The notes: a model not told the origin generated them from the sequence alone. A stretch of 64,000 bases of DNA from Avena insularis (GCA_023614405.1 CM042688.1:71968253-72032252), one strand, 5' to 3'. Shown: positions 44,569 through 56,400, counted from the first letter of the stretch. Numbers and translations: made by a program.

Positions 44569-45589
44569 ACTTCCCCAAGTTTAGACTCTTGCTCATCCCG
44601 AGCAAGTTTTTAGCTTAATGGATGTGATCCTCAGCCGAGTCGATAAAATAAATGAGGCAATTGCAGCATGTGTTTATCATGTACGATACAAGGGAATAAA
44701 TTCATGAATAGTACCTTACTCGAACCATTTGAATAGCATTGGAAGGCTTCCACACCTTAGTTATCGATAGTTCATAAAAGATGAATCTCAACATAATGTA
44801 AAAGAATCCGATTCAACCGAATGAGTTAACGAGGTAGTCCCAAGTGTTTTAGGATCAACGTATTCACTTGGGATTCAAAATCTCAAAAGCGTCTCTTTGT
44901 CATACTACAATACAGTGGTATATGCCTATTTGCACATTCACTCTTTTTCTTCTTTTCTTTTTCTTTTCTTTTGCATATATGCTCACACTTTTGTTTTAAG
45001 TGTTGTGCAAAGGAGCTAGCCATATATTCCACCTTATGTAGGAATTCAAAGTTCAACGATCTCAATTATCAAATTCCAACTGTATATGAAGCATTCATAT
45101 GACTTGAAATTCTACCACGACTTGTTCTCAGTATATTTGAATAGCACTTTCATTTTCCTTTGTTCAAGGTTTCTTTTTCAACTTAATTGTATAGATAATT
45201 TTTCTTTGTGAATCAAACCGTAGACTTACAGCATATTGATCAAATTATCTTTATGTGTTCCATTAATACCAATGGTGTGGAAGACTCCTATTGCTATCAT
45301 CAAGTGCAAGTAAAATCATATTCAAGCCTTTCATATATCAATATAGCAAACACAAACTCAATATTGCTCCATATATAATAATAAACTCGGAATTTCATAA
45401 AAGGGATCGACTATTCCTGAAGGGAGTTCTAATGATGCAAACTTTATTTCTAGTTTGAACGAATGCAAGAATAATAATAAAAACTTATAAGATAGATTAC
45501 AAGGTCTTAAAGATCTCCTCAAGCTTGGAATCAAGCCAGGCGGGATCAAATAATCCCTTGCAATTATTTGATGTCGTGATTGTTGTAGA
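44569..45589 (-). other. Non-coding 3' interior of the Athila-like element
   Basis: About 1 kb with no supported ORF. The tract CTTGGGGAAGT (minus strand, 44569-44579) is the likely polypurine tract. Confidence 0.6.
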
Positions 45590-46003
45590 TCACTGGGGTG
45601 CCATGGCACGTGGTATCTTCTCCTCACGGGCCAGCCTGAGGCGTAGGAATTGATTGATAGCTTCTAATTCCTTAACACGCAGCTTGTAGAAAAGATTGTT
45701 CCTCTCTAGCACTTTCACTTGTTCTTTAATAAACTCATTGTTATCTTGGAGTATTTGTAGCACCTTAAGACTCATGGCAAAACCCGCTTTGGTTGTCCGC
45801 TTGATATCTTCATCCAGTTTATCAAGATAAAGTCGTAGCAATCGAAGGTGTTTGGGTGTCCCTGGCTTCTCCTTGTCCAATTCCTCAATCTTCAGCTCCA
45901 GGGCCTTCAAATCCCTCTCCTGACACCCATGGTCTGCGTCGAGGAACTCTATAGGGATGGTCTTGATCTCCTTGCCTTGGTTGCTATTTCTTCCGATCTC
46001 CAT
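45590..46003 (-). CDS. Coiled-coil ORF of the Athila-like element, unknown function
   Basis: An open frame of 137 codons on the minus strand, starting MEIGRNSNQGKEIKTIPIEF. It is highly charged and helical (ALELKIEELDKEKPGTPKHL; QILQDNNEFIKEQVKVLERN), with a likely coiled coil over residues 30-130. It lies where Athila elements carry a third ORF, between pol and the 3' LTR, but it shows no signal peptide or membrane segment, so there is no support for an envelope-like role. Its intact frame in a decayed element is notable. Function unknown. Confidence 0.45.
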   Translation of the reverse strand: MEIGRNSNQGKEIKTIPIEFLDADHGCQERDLKALELKIEELDKEKPGTPKHLRLLRLYLDKLDEDIKRTTKAGFAMSLKVLQILQDNNEFIKEQVKVLERNNLFYKLRVKELEAINQFLRLRLAREEKIPRAMAPQ

Positions 46004-46216
46004 GGGAGCCCTTCTTCTTGACTTCTATCCCTTGGTTGAGAGCCCTCACGCGAAAATAAGAGGTAGATTGGTTTCTGTAGATTGTGATTAGAGAGAGAGA
46101 CAATGACAATATATAAGAGGGGTCAAAGGTCAGTAAAACTCGTGAGAAACACCAAATTGTCGTCCAAGAAAAGAATCCAAACGGAACAGAGAAAGAAGCC
46201 ACGAATTTGGAAGAAC

Positions 46217-46734
46217 CTGCCGCGTAACGACCAACTATATGGGCGCGGCCTGTATAGGTCCGACCGTATAGTTGGTTCCGAGCAGATATTGACAAATATC
46301 TCGAGTCCAGGTCGATTAAATCACGACTCGAAACCGACAATAACGTTTTTTAAGAAAGATTGAACGGAAAAGTGTCCGAGAGTTTAACGACCAAGTATAC
46401 GGCCGAAATTTTGGCTCCGGTCGTATAGTTGCGACCGTATAGTTTTAAACACCGAAATCAAAAGTGCCTGAGAGTTTAACGACCAACTATACGGCCGGAA
46501 TTTTCGCTCTGGTCGTATAGTTGCGACCGTATAGATACAGACACCAAAAAGCAAAACTATCTGAGAGTTCAACGACCAACTATACGGCTAGAATTTTTGC
46601 TCCGGTCGTATAGTTGCGACCGTATAGGCTCAGATATCGAAAATAATTTCACAAAGATGATACAGAGAGTTTAACGACCAACTATACGGTGGGAGCTCCC
46701 TCTCCGGTTGTATAGTTCCGCCCGTATAGTTTGT
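46217..46734. repeat. Array of about 92-bp repeats, each a potential hairpin (CAACTATACGG ... CGTATAGTTG)
   Basis: Units start at 46378, 46470, 46563 and 46665 (spacing 92, 93, 102 bp) with GAGAGTTTAACGACCAACTA, and a diverged fifth unit lies at about 46217-46280. Each unit holds CAACTATACGGCC-type sequence followed by GGTCGTATAGTTGCGACCGT-type sequence, so the halves can pair. The same motif pair occurs in both LTRs (44257-44311; 51505-51560, the latter a perfect 12-bp inverted repeat). It lies between RNase H and the coiled-coil ORF. Confidence 0.85.
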
Positions 46735-46956
46735 AAAAACCCTCTAAAACTTCAGAAAAACACAAAGAATTTTTAGGAGTAAAAATTGTGAAAACAAATC
46801 ACTTATTTGAGTAAGAACACTTACCTTGCACTTACCACTCGTTTAATCCAGGATGAAAAGTTCCTCCCGCAAGAAGGAATCCTTCTCTCTTGGAGGATTT
46901 GACTTTAGTTCATCAAATAATTCCTATAAACGGAAATCACTAGGACTAAAGTTCCT

Positions 46957-48580
46957 CTAAATAAGATTGGTGTCTTCCTGGGCAAACTTGGACACTACAT
47001 CTAATATTTTTATTTCTTGCCTCTGCATAATCTGCAACTCAAATTTTTGTAGTGAAAGAATCCAACGGATTAGTCTTGGCTTATGTTCTTTCCTCTCAAG
47101 GAGTTCTTTTAAGCCATCACGATCCGTATGAACTCTCACCTTTGCATCAACTATGTAAGAACGAAATTTATCACAAGAGAAAAATACAGCAAATAGTTCC
47201 TTTTCTTCCTTCAGGTAATTCTTTTGAGCACTGTTAAGAGTTCTACTAGCATGATGTATAATATTAAATCTACGACCAATATGTTGTCCAAGAGTTACTC
47301 CTACAACATCATCGCTAGCTTCACATATTAAGTCAAAGGTTCTATCCTAGATAGGTGGTTTAATGGTGGGAGCACGAGTTAAAGCATTTTTTAGTTTATC
47401 AAAGGCTTCAAGACACTTATCATCAAAATTAAATCTCATTCCCTTCTGCAAGAGGTTAGTCAAAGGTTTAGATATCCTAGAGAAATTTCTAATGAACCTT
47501 CTATAAAAACCCACATGACCAAGAAAACTTCTTATTCCTTTAATATCCCTAGGTGGTGGCATTCTCTCTATTGCTTCAACCTTATCTCTATCAACTTCAA
47601 TTCCCTTACCTGATACCTTGTGTCCGAGGACTATACCTTCTTTGACCATAAAGTGGCACTTCTCCTAGTTTAGAACAAGATTAGTTTCTTCACAACGCTG
47701 CAAAACTCTCTTGAGATTATCCAAGCAACTAGTAAATGAAGTTCCATAGACAGAAAAGTCATTCATAAATACTTCCATCATAAGTTCTATAAAATCAGCA
47801 AAAATAGCAGTCATACATTGTTGAAAAGTAGCTGGAGCATTACATAGACCAAAAGGCACACGTCGGTAAGCATGTAAACCATAAGGACTTATGAAAGTTG
47901 TTTTAAGTTGGTCATCCAGATGAACAACTATTTGAGAGAAACCAGAGTATCCGTCCAAGTAACAAAAATGAGTATGGTTTGCTAACCTTTCTAAAGTTTG
48001 ATCTATGAACGGTAATGGATAGTGATCTTTCCTAGTTTCTTTATTTAATTTACTAAAATCTATGCACATCCTATGCCCAACAATAGTTCTAGTAGGTATT
48101 AGTTCATTGTTTTCATTAGGAACAATAGTAAAAACGCCCTTCTTAGGGACACAATGAACAGGACTTACCCAATCACTCTCTTTGACAGGATAAATTATAC
48201 TTGCGTCCATTAGGCGTACAATTTATTTTCTTACCACTTCTTTCATTTCAGGCTTTAATCTTCTCTTAAATTCTGCAACTGGTTTTACACCTTCTTCCAT
48301 GAATATTCGATGGACGGCTATCATGGGACTAATGCCCTTCAATTCATCCATTGAGTACCCAAAGGTTTGGCGATGCTCCTTAAGTATCCTCATGAGTGCT
48401 TCTTCTTCTCCTAAAAGTTTAGCACTAATAATAACAGGGAATTTATTGGTATCATCTAAAAAGCTGTATTTAAGATTATCTGGTAGAGTCTTCAACTCTA
48501 GGGGTGGTAATTCCTCGTCCCCTCTCTTTTCTGGCTCTTCAAAAGCCTCATCAGTTGGAGGCCCCAAAATGGGAAGTAAA
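46957..48580 (-). pseudogene. Athila-like pol: reverse transcriptase and RNase H start
   Basis: The minus strand shows an N-terminal RT region (48567-48223), then the RT core at 48210-47665 with SDWVSPVHCVPKKGVFTIVP, RMCIDFSKLNKETRKDHYPL, FCYLDGYSGFSQI and PFGLCNAPATFQQCM. At the active site it reads VFMNDFSVYG, where the second of the two neighbouring aspartates expected in RT is present but the first is Asn. The thumb/connection region (47649-47347; IRSFLGHVGFYRRFIRNFS) and part of RNase H (to 46957; HTDRDGLKELL) follow in other frames. Stops separate the blocks. No HHCC zinc finger or DDE integrase core follows in the next 2 kb. Confidence 0.85.
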
Positions 48581-48645
48581 TCGAATTCATCTTCTAGTTC
48601 TTCTAGGGTCTTGTCCTCAATAATTATTTCTTCATAATTTGGATC

Positions 48646-49585
48646 TTAATTTATTTCTTCTTCTTGATTACCAAAGAAAAGAGCTACCATTTCCTCAATG
48701 GTCTTCTCTTCCTCTTCTTCTTGTATTTGTGGATGTCTGTCTTTAAATTTGTAAAAATGGAATTTATTTTCCGTTCCCCCAAGCTTAAGAGACACAATCT
48801 CCTTCTTGAAATTAACATAGGCACCTATATCACCCCAAAAGGTTCTTCCAAATATAATAGGACAAAAAGTGTCAGCTGGCATATCAACAACTACAAAATT
48901 GATAGGAAAGTTTTTGTTGCCAATTTTGACAGTGCATTGTCAACTACTCCCATTGGAATTCTAAGGTTTTTATTGGCTAGCATAATTGTTATATAAATAT
49001 TTTCAATTGTAGCCGGTTTTATTTCTTCTTTTATTTCTAGGTAGAAATCATAAGATATAACATTAACTTTGGTGCCAAGATCACATAAACCGTAATGAGA
49101 GGTTTCTTTAAATATGCAGGGAAGAATAGGCTTACCCACATCTTTTACCTTTGTTTTACCTTCAACCAATATGGAAGTCTCTACATCAAGTTCAACTATG
49201 TTATAGTGTGAGTATATAGCCATAATTGCTTCCTTGGTTACCTCTTCATATTTGGTTTCCTTCAGATGTTCCACAACTTCTGCCATGCTTTCCTCTTCCC
49301 TCTTTTCCTGTACTGCTTTGACCTGTTCATATTCAAAAATATGCTTTTGTGCAGTGTTAGGGAAAGGCACTTCATATATTGGTTCTACGGAGACAAGTGT
49401 TGATTTATCTTCTCTTTTCTTTTCTGGTTCGGGTGGTGGATCATACTTGACTGGACCCTCCTTTGGAGCTTTAATATGTTATATAAAAGCTTTAACAACT
49501 TGCAACACAACATCTGAATCCAGATAAAGTTCTTTAGATAATTCTTTAACATGGACTTTTTTATTATATTCATGAACACAATCAT
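48646..49585 (-). pseudogene. Athila-like gag-pol linker and aspartic protease region
   Basis: Minus-strand open frames 49370-48891 and 48882-48646 carry a retropepsin-like segment. HYGLCDLGTKVNVISYDFYL has DLG in place of the usual D(T/S)G catalytic triad, as in many Athila proteases, and MLANKNLRIPMGVVDN follows. Upstream sequence is Lys/Glu-rich linker. The frame is broken at 48883-48890 and at 49371-49390. Confidence 0.65.
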
Positions 49586-49586
49586 G

Positions 49587-50230
49587 CTATATTTCTACGC
49601 CTCCTTCACTTCCTAGACCAATATTCCATGAAACTCTATGATCACGAATTCTATTAAGTAAAGCCCAAGCTTTAGTTATAGGAAGATTCATAAAGGCTCC
49701 TTCCGTGAAAGAGTCTAGTTCAATTTTATTAGGTTCAATTAAACTGCCATAAAAGATATGTAGTAAATACCATTCAGGCAAATCATGATGAGGACATAGT
49801 CGTAGTAAATCTTTAAATCTAATGTAAGCTCTTACTAGTCCTTCATTAGAATGATTCTTCCAAGTCATTATAAGACGCCTGATTCCAAAAGATTTTGATA
49901 ATGGATAATATTTTGATAGAAATTCATAGGCTAAATTATCCCAAGTAGTAGTGGCTTCAGGGGGTAGAGATCTATACCATGAGAGAGCTGTACTTGTCAA
50001 AGTTTGACTAAAAATTTTAACCCTTACCTCATCGGCGGTATATCCCATTAATAGAAAAGTGCCACATATATCTTTAAAGCATGCAATATGCTCATATGGA
50101 CCAGGATCTTCTTCATCTCCAGTAAATTGCTTATTATGTAGAATACTATGTAGTAGAGGATTTATTTCAAACCCCCTTATCTTCTCATTGGAGTTGTCTC
50201 TTTTATAAATATCATAGGGCTTTCAAAAGT
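49587..50230 (-). pseudogene. Athila-like gag (retrotransposon gag domain)
   Basis: The minus strand has a gag capsid domain: VKIFSQTLTSTALSWYRSLP, TTTWDNLAYEFLSKYYPLSK, then RFKDLLRLCPHHDLPEWYLL and FYGSLIEPNKIELDSFTEGA, typical of the gypsy gag fold. The start is not clear: text continues upstream of the first ATG (50048) to about 50230 in the same frame. A zinc knuckle is not seen. It is directly downstream of the primer-binding site region. Confidence 0.8.
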
Positions 50231-50357
50231 GGTTGAGTGGGTTAGCACTAGTCATATGCTCAAACTCCATCATGTTAGTGGAAACCTGTAACTCAAAACA
50301 AAATTTAGCAAGACGAAAATAAATAAGCAAAAACTAAAAGACCTACATCGCTTAGCT

Positions 50358-50374
50358 CCCCAGCAACGGCGCCA
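50358..50374 (-). other. Primer-binding site (tRNA-Asp type) of the Athila-like element
   Basis: Minus-strand TGGCGCCGTTGCTGGGG, 10 bp inside the 5' LTR border. It is close to the Athila consensus site complementary to tRNA-Asp. Confidence 0.85.
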
Positions 50375-50384
50375 GAAAATAGCT

Positions 50385-51824
50385 TGATGACTGCAAATGC
50401 ACAGAACGTTTGTAGCTAGTTTCGAAATAAAGATATCGATCCTACAGGGAGTAGGAGTCTAAAGTCTAATAATTCTTGAAATAAATAATGCAATGGAAAT
50501 GCTAGATAACGTTCTAAGTGACAAGATAAAATGCGAGTATTGTGTAAATAGGTGTTTTGGGGTTTTGGGTATAAGAGCAATAACAAAGTAAAACAAAATA
50601 ACTTAATACAGAAAGTAAGTATCGCGTATGTAAGAAAGATTGGAACTGCAGTAGGGAAAAAGCATTCTCAGGGAGTAGCGGATACACCACTAGTATTGTG
50701 AAGATTTAAGATAAAGATTATCATCATGAACATTCTCAACTATGTATGTGTGGGAGGAACTCCGTATGTGGACGAATAGGCTACAATCGCTGCTCACATC
50801 ATCCTCATAACCACAGCAGTCAGCAATCAACATTAATTGAATTACTATGCTATTAAGGGACGTAATCCCGTAGAACGTATCCCATGGCATGGATAGTTTT
50901 TCGTGAGTTTCCTCGATTTCCCAAGTTGATACGTAAGTAGTGCTAATAGCTTTATAGTCACTGTAAGTGCTAGCACGCCTCTGTCTACCAACAAGTAGTT
51001 CCCTCCATCAAGTCCCCACGAGAGGCAAATATTGAGAGGTTGACTTCTCTCAACATCAAGATGTAGAGAATCTAACACATGGTCATAGCGATGAATATCA
51101 TAATAGACTTTATCTTATTTCAATCTCATACTAGGGTTTCTCCATCTCCCCAAGAACTAATGATCTACTTAGACATGGAGGCACTCAACATCATGGCAAT
51201 GATAATGGAAACAATCATAGATGAATAGTACTTGTATAAATCCACAACGAGTATAGGAATTACAACAAGATCTAGACAATATGTAGATGAGATGGATGGA
51301 GATGGTGGTGATGCAGTGGTCGATGATGAAGATCGATGCCTTAGCCTCCCGGATCTGCGCAGGGCGAAGATGGATCCCTTGTGGATGAGTTCCCCCTTCA
51401 GATGCCTTCTGAAGGTGAGATTTCTGCGATTTCTAGGTGTTCTTTATGTCGTCTCCTTGAACCAATTGCACAGGGTGAAACTATTTGACGAGGGGGAGGC
51501 GGTGCCAACTATACGGCCGGAGCTATACGGGGGGAAGAGTTGCTCCCACCGTATAGTTGGTCGTTGGGCTCTGTGCCTTCTTTGTTCGCTTCTGGTTTTC
51601 TTCTGGTATTATTAATATTTCCCAAATAAGCGATTTACGTTGTTTTTGACTCCTTTTCTCCACAGTGCAACTACTTCAATAATTTTGTCTATTGGATCCA
51701 TCATCTGTCCTGATCCTGGTGAAAACAGACATAAAATGTGCGCGCAAGCACCATAAAATACCAAGATTGTACATCTACAATGCAAAATAATAATGTAAAA
51801 CATGATGAAAATATGCACTCATCA
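50385..51824 (-). repeat. 5' LTR of the Athila-like element
   Basis: A 1440-bp partner of 43135-44568. It carries the perfect inverted repeat CCAACTATACGG (51505-51516) / CCGTATAGTTGG (51549-51560). Confidence 0.9.
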
Positions 51825-52474
51825 GTCCCCTCTGAGCATGAGCTGAACCTGAACCACCTGCGACTACTGTAGCACTAGCGGCTGCTTCTTGGCGCTTGGT
51901 AATACGGAGACCTGAACGACCAGATGAAGGAGGAGGAGACTGAGCCACAACTAACTTCTGCTTCTTGGCGGTGTCGGGTTCAAACTCATGATCAGAACAT
52001 GCACAAGGAGCACACAAAAAACAAAGTGCAAACACAAGCAAATGAGTGTATATGACATAGGGAAACTCAACTAGAACCCACAAAATTTAGATGGGAGCAA
52101 GTGCATGGACTAGGACTTGGAGACAGGGGAGTTTTAGTGCCTAGTCCGGTGATGCCAGCTGACGACGGAATTTCTCGAGCCAGTTCATGGGCCAAGTGGA
52201 CCGAAATTTCAGCGGTTATCAGTCGACGGCCAGGATCAAGTTGGGGCCAAAACTACCCGAATGTCCATCCAAGCAGTTATACATGGCTCAAAAACTTGCA
52301 CGAATATAATATTTTCAACACAAAGGAAGGAAGAGGCTAGGGGAACCCAAGGGCAAGGAGGGAGCTAGGGCTCAAGGCTAGGGTTTCACAACCATGAAGA
52401 GAGGGAACCCTAGAACAAGAAAAGATAGCGATATAAAGGGGAAGCACATTACCCTCGGAGCCTGATGAAGCCAT
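51825..52474 (-). pseudogene. Sirevirus extra ORF, N-terminal part
   Basis: Minus-strand coding text HEFEPDTAKKQKLVVAQSPP, then SGRSGLRITKRQEAAASATV, runs up to the Athila insertion at 51824. It continues the frame family found left of 43135, since the ends meet at the target duplication. A small first exon MASSGSEG (52474-52453) followed by GTAATGTG is possible. I could not find a convincing acceptor for it, so the start remains uncertain. Confidence 0.55.
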
Positions 52475-52479
52475 GACCT

Positions 52480-53000
52480 CCCTAGCCAAGGATGGGCAAG
52501 GAAGAACCACATGAGAAGAACGAGGGAAAAGAGCCTGATCTCACAATGCGAGGAAGAGAGAGCAAAAACCTTCGATGAGATGACTTGTAGAGGCCCGATC
52601 TACAACTTGGTGGACTTTGGGGGGATTTGGGTGGAGGGAAGGGCCTATGGGAGGGTGGGGAAGCTTGGAGCAGTGGCCATGGAGTGGGGGAGGGCGTGGG
52701 GAAGAAAGAAGAGGAAAGCAGGAACTGCCCCATGTGCGAGGTTTAAATACCCCCAAAAACAGCGATACCGGCAATAAGCTCGGCAACACCGAGGTAGGAG
52801 CCGAAAATTTCGGCGAGCGGGTCAACGGACCAAAACCCACGCCAACATTTCTTGTCACGACCGAAGATTTGGTGGTGACAAACCGATCTACGTGTGGCGA
52901 TTCGGCCGCGGAAAATCTCGCCGCTTAATTCCGCCCCACATCCAGCGTGACCGAGGCGTACGCCTAAAAAGCTGAGCCTTTGGAAAAAAGGTTTAGATGA
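52480..53000 (-). promoter_or_regulatory. LTR-like promoter segment ahead of the Sirevirus extra ORF
   Basis: The plus-strand stretch around 52765-52830 (ACCGGCAATAAG...GAGCCGAAAATTTCGGC) resembles the GC-rich block of the 3' LTR at 40666-40720. On the minus strand it is followed by a TATA-like GTATTTAAAC (52741-52750), as in the LTR. A purine run AAAAAAAGGGGGGG (minus, about 52996-53010) lies just upstream, like a polypurine tract. It may be an internal promoter for the extra ORF or the stump of another LTR. Confidence 0.45.
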
Positions 53001-53410
53001 CCCCCCCTTTTTTTAGAGATCGAGTGAGAGACCATATGAACATATACGCAGAATCTAGATTGAACAAGTAAGTAACCCATATCCAGTGGAATAAGAACTA
53101 ATAAACACAAATAGCAACAATGGACGTGAGTACTCATCAACAAAGGTCAAACCACCCAATACACAAAAACCAAGGGTTGGGCGACGGATTTATCCCCACA
53201 TGTCATGGCGCCTCAAAGATAGATGCTTGGACCCATATCATGACACAAGATCAATTTATATCGCACACATAGGTATGCATACAACCAAGGCATGGTAGGA
53301 TGACTATCCCCATATGTGTTGTGCGACTAGACTACATAGCAAGTTAAGAGCAGGAATATAATGTAAGAAGTGAATCAATCCAAGTTTTTAGGATCTAGAA
53401 TACCGAGTTC
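53001..53410. other. Spacer after Sirevirus pol
   Basis: About 400 bp with no coding signal, between the RNase H stop and the LTR-like promoter segment. Confidence 0.5.
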
Positions 53411-56400
53411 TCACGTCAACATGACAAAATGGGCTTCATCCAAAGGCTTCATGAAAATATCCGCCAATTGGAACATCGTTCCCACATGAGTGAGATTGAT
53501 GTCACCATTTGCGACATGGTCACGTAGGAAGTGGTGGCAGATGTCAATATGTTTGGTGCGACAATGTTGGACGGGGTTATTGGTGATATTTGTTGCACTT
53601 TCATTGTCACATAGAAGAGGCACCATACCAAGAGACACACCGTAGTCTTTCAAGGTTTGCCTCATCCATAACAATTGAGCGCAATAAGATGCCGCGGAAA
53701 TGTATTCGGCTTCGGTGATGGATAGGGCAGTGGAGTTTTGTTTCTTGGATGACCAACTCACCAATGACCGGACAAGGAATTGGCAAGCCCCGGAGGTTGA
53801 CTTCCGGTCAACCTTAGCACCGTCTCAATCGGAATCCGAATAGCCAACAAGCTCAAAGGCTGACCCCTTTGGATACCAAATCCCGAGAGTAGGAGTGAGA
53901 ACAAGGTACCCATCACTCTCGAGCCCGGCACCAACCAAGAGGAGGCGGGGCTCTCTCCAATCATTCCGTAAAAATCCATTTGACTGCCATCAAGTGACAC
54001 TCCTTGGGAGCGGATGGAAAATGAGCACACATTCCAACACTTAACATGATATTCGGCCTAGAAGCACAAAGGTAGAGCAAGGAGCCAATCATGGAGCAAT
54101 ATACCTTTTGGTCAACATCCTTATCACCTTCTCCAAGGCCAAGTTGCCTATTGAGTGGCATGGGAGTCTTCATAGGGTTGGCATTGGTCATCTCAAATTT
54201 CGCAAGCATGTCCTTCACGCACTTCTCTTGGGAGATGAAGGTGCCTTGAGCAAGTTGCTTCACAATGAAGCCTAAGAAATACTTCAACTCCCCCATCATG
54301 GACATCCTAAATTTCTGGGTCATCAACTTGGAAAAAAACTTTATTATGAGATTTGTTAGCTCCACCAAAGATAATATCATCAACATAAATTTGAACAATA
54401 AATAAGCCACCCCCTTTAGCCCGTTTAGTGAAAAGGGTGGAATCGACTTTACCCACGCTAAAACCGTCCATGAGTAAGAAATCCCTAAGGTGCTCATACC
54501 AAGCATGAGGAGCTTGCTTTAGTCCATAGAGCGCTTTATGGAGTATATACACATGGTTGGGAAAGCGTGTGTTTTCGAAACCCGGGGGTTGAGATACATA
54601 TGCAACCTCTTTCAAGGGACCATTAAGAAATGCACTTTTCACATCCATTTGATAAAGCTTGAAGTTATGAAAAGATGCATATGCAAGCAAGATATGAATA
54701 ACTTCAAGGTGAGAAACGGGCGCAAAGGTGTCCTCATAGTCAATACCTTCTATTTAGGCATACCCTTGCGCCACTAACCTTGCTTTGTTCCTTGTGACGG
54801 TTCCATTCTCATCTTGCTTATTCTTGAATACCCACTTGGTCCCGATGACATTGATGCGATGATCTTTAGGTCTCTCCACAAGAGACCAAACTTCATTGCA
54901 GGTGAAGCACTCGAGTTCTTATTGCATGGCGATGACCCAATCCAGATCTTCTAGAGCTTCATGGACCTTGAGTGGCTCAAAGTTGGACACAAATGCATGA
55001 TGGACACAAAAGGTAGTAAGATGCTTCTTCTTGTTGTGAGTCTCAATTCCTCTTCATATGCTTCCAAGTATATTATTGACTTGGAGTCCACTTGCAATGG
55101 AGGCGGACTTGATCTTCCGGATTGTCCCTTCATGATCAAAAAATTTATCCTTTATTGGTCCTTGATCATTTACACCTTCTTGAGCTTGACCTTGAGTTTG
55201 AGGAACATGTACGTCTTCTTGGTCTTGGTCTTGCTCAACGGGTTGAGGGCTTGGTTCTTGTTCTTTGGTTTGCGAGAGTTGTTAGTCATGCGGTGCACTT
55301 GATGGTTCAACTTGAGTAGAGCTAGGATCTTCTTGAGTTGGGATTGATCATTCCCCATCAACATCTTGATCATGGATATGATATTCGGTGGGCAAGATAT
55401 GCCCAATCCCCATCAACTTGATGAATCGAGGAATCTCCATCACCTACACCACGTGGAACAACTTGCCCCTCTTGGGGGGCATTATCCTCCAAAAACTCCA
55501 TGTCACAAGCTACTTCAACACAACCATTGGTTTTTTGTAGTATCTATAGGCATGAGAGTTTTCCGCATAACCAACAAATATACCCTCTATAGTTCTAGAT
55601 TGGAATTTACTGAGCTTTTATTTCTTTTTCTTGACAATGCATTTGCACCAAAAGACACGGAAGTAGTTGACGTTGGGCTTGTTCTTTGTGAGAATCTCAT
55701 ACAGAGTCATGTCAAAGGGAGCTCGGAGGAAGAGCCGGTTCGAGTAGTGAACCGCGGTAGCAATGCTTTCTCCCCAAAAGTTGTGGGATGACTTGAACTC
55801 ACTCAACATTGTTCTTTCCATCTCAATGATAGGATGGTTCTTCCTTTCAACAACACCATTTTGTTGAGGGGTATAAGGAGCCGAGAATTCATGCTTGATC
55901 CCCTCATCTTGAACAAACTCTTGCATGGTGTAGTTCTTGAATTCGGTGCTATTGTCGATCCTAATGGTCTTGATCTCCACTTCATGAGTGTGTTGAGATT
56001 GTTTGGCGAAGATCATGAAGTACTTGTAGGTCTCATCCTTTTACTTGAGAAGAAATGCCCAAGTGTACCTTGAGTAATCATCAACGATGATAAGACCGTA
56101 CTTTCTTCCACCAAGAGTATCATATGTTGATGGCCCAAAGAGATCCAAATGGAGAATCTCCAACGGTCTTGACGTGGCCAACTTGGATATTGATGGATGA
56201 CTCTTCCCATGTTGCTTTCCTGAAATGCAAGCACTACGCACACGATCTTTCTCAAAAGACACACCGGTTAGTCCAACAACATGCTCACCTTTAGGAGTTG
56301 TTTAAGATTTCTCATGTTGACGTGGCCAAGGCGGCGATGCCAAAGCCATCCCTCGTCAACCTTGGCCATTAGACATGTGGAAATAGATTAACTCTCTTGC

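Larger units (their letters stand above)
43135..51824 (-). mobile_element. Athila-like Ty3/gypsy element, nested in the Sirevirus extra ORF; no integrase recognised
   Basis: An 8690-bp element with LTRs at 43135-44568 and 50385-51824 (TGATGACTGC...GCACTCATCA on the plus strand). The flanks GCCCC (43130-43134) and GTCCC (51825-51829) are a 5-bp duplication with one mismatch. On the minus strand the 5' LTR (right) is followed by TGGCGCCGTTGCTGGGG (50358-50374), the tRNA-Asp-type primer site used by Athila elements. A purine tract CTTGGGGAAGT precedes the 3' LTR. The order gag - protease - RT - RNase H is readable, but nothing like an integrase follows; instead there are a repeat array and one coiled-coil ORF. 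About 15 differences in the first 130 bp of the LTRs show an old insertion. Confidence 0.9.

Noticed and set aside
45590..46003. Envelope-like protein in the Athila-like element
   Set aside because: No signal peptide, transmembrane segment or cysteine pattern; only coiled-coil character is seen.
46217..46734. CRISPR-like array of regularly spaced repeats
   Set aside because: The units are long imperfect tandem repeats inside a plant retrotransposon; there are no short identical repeats with unique spacers and no cas genes.
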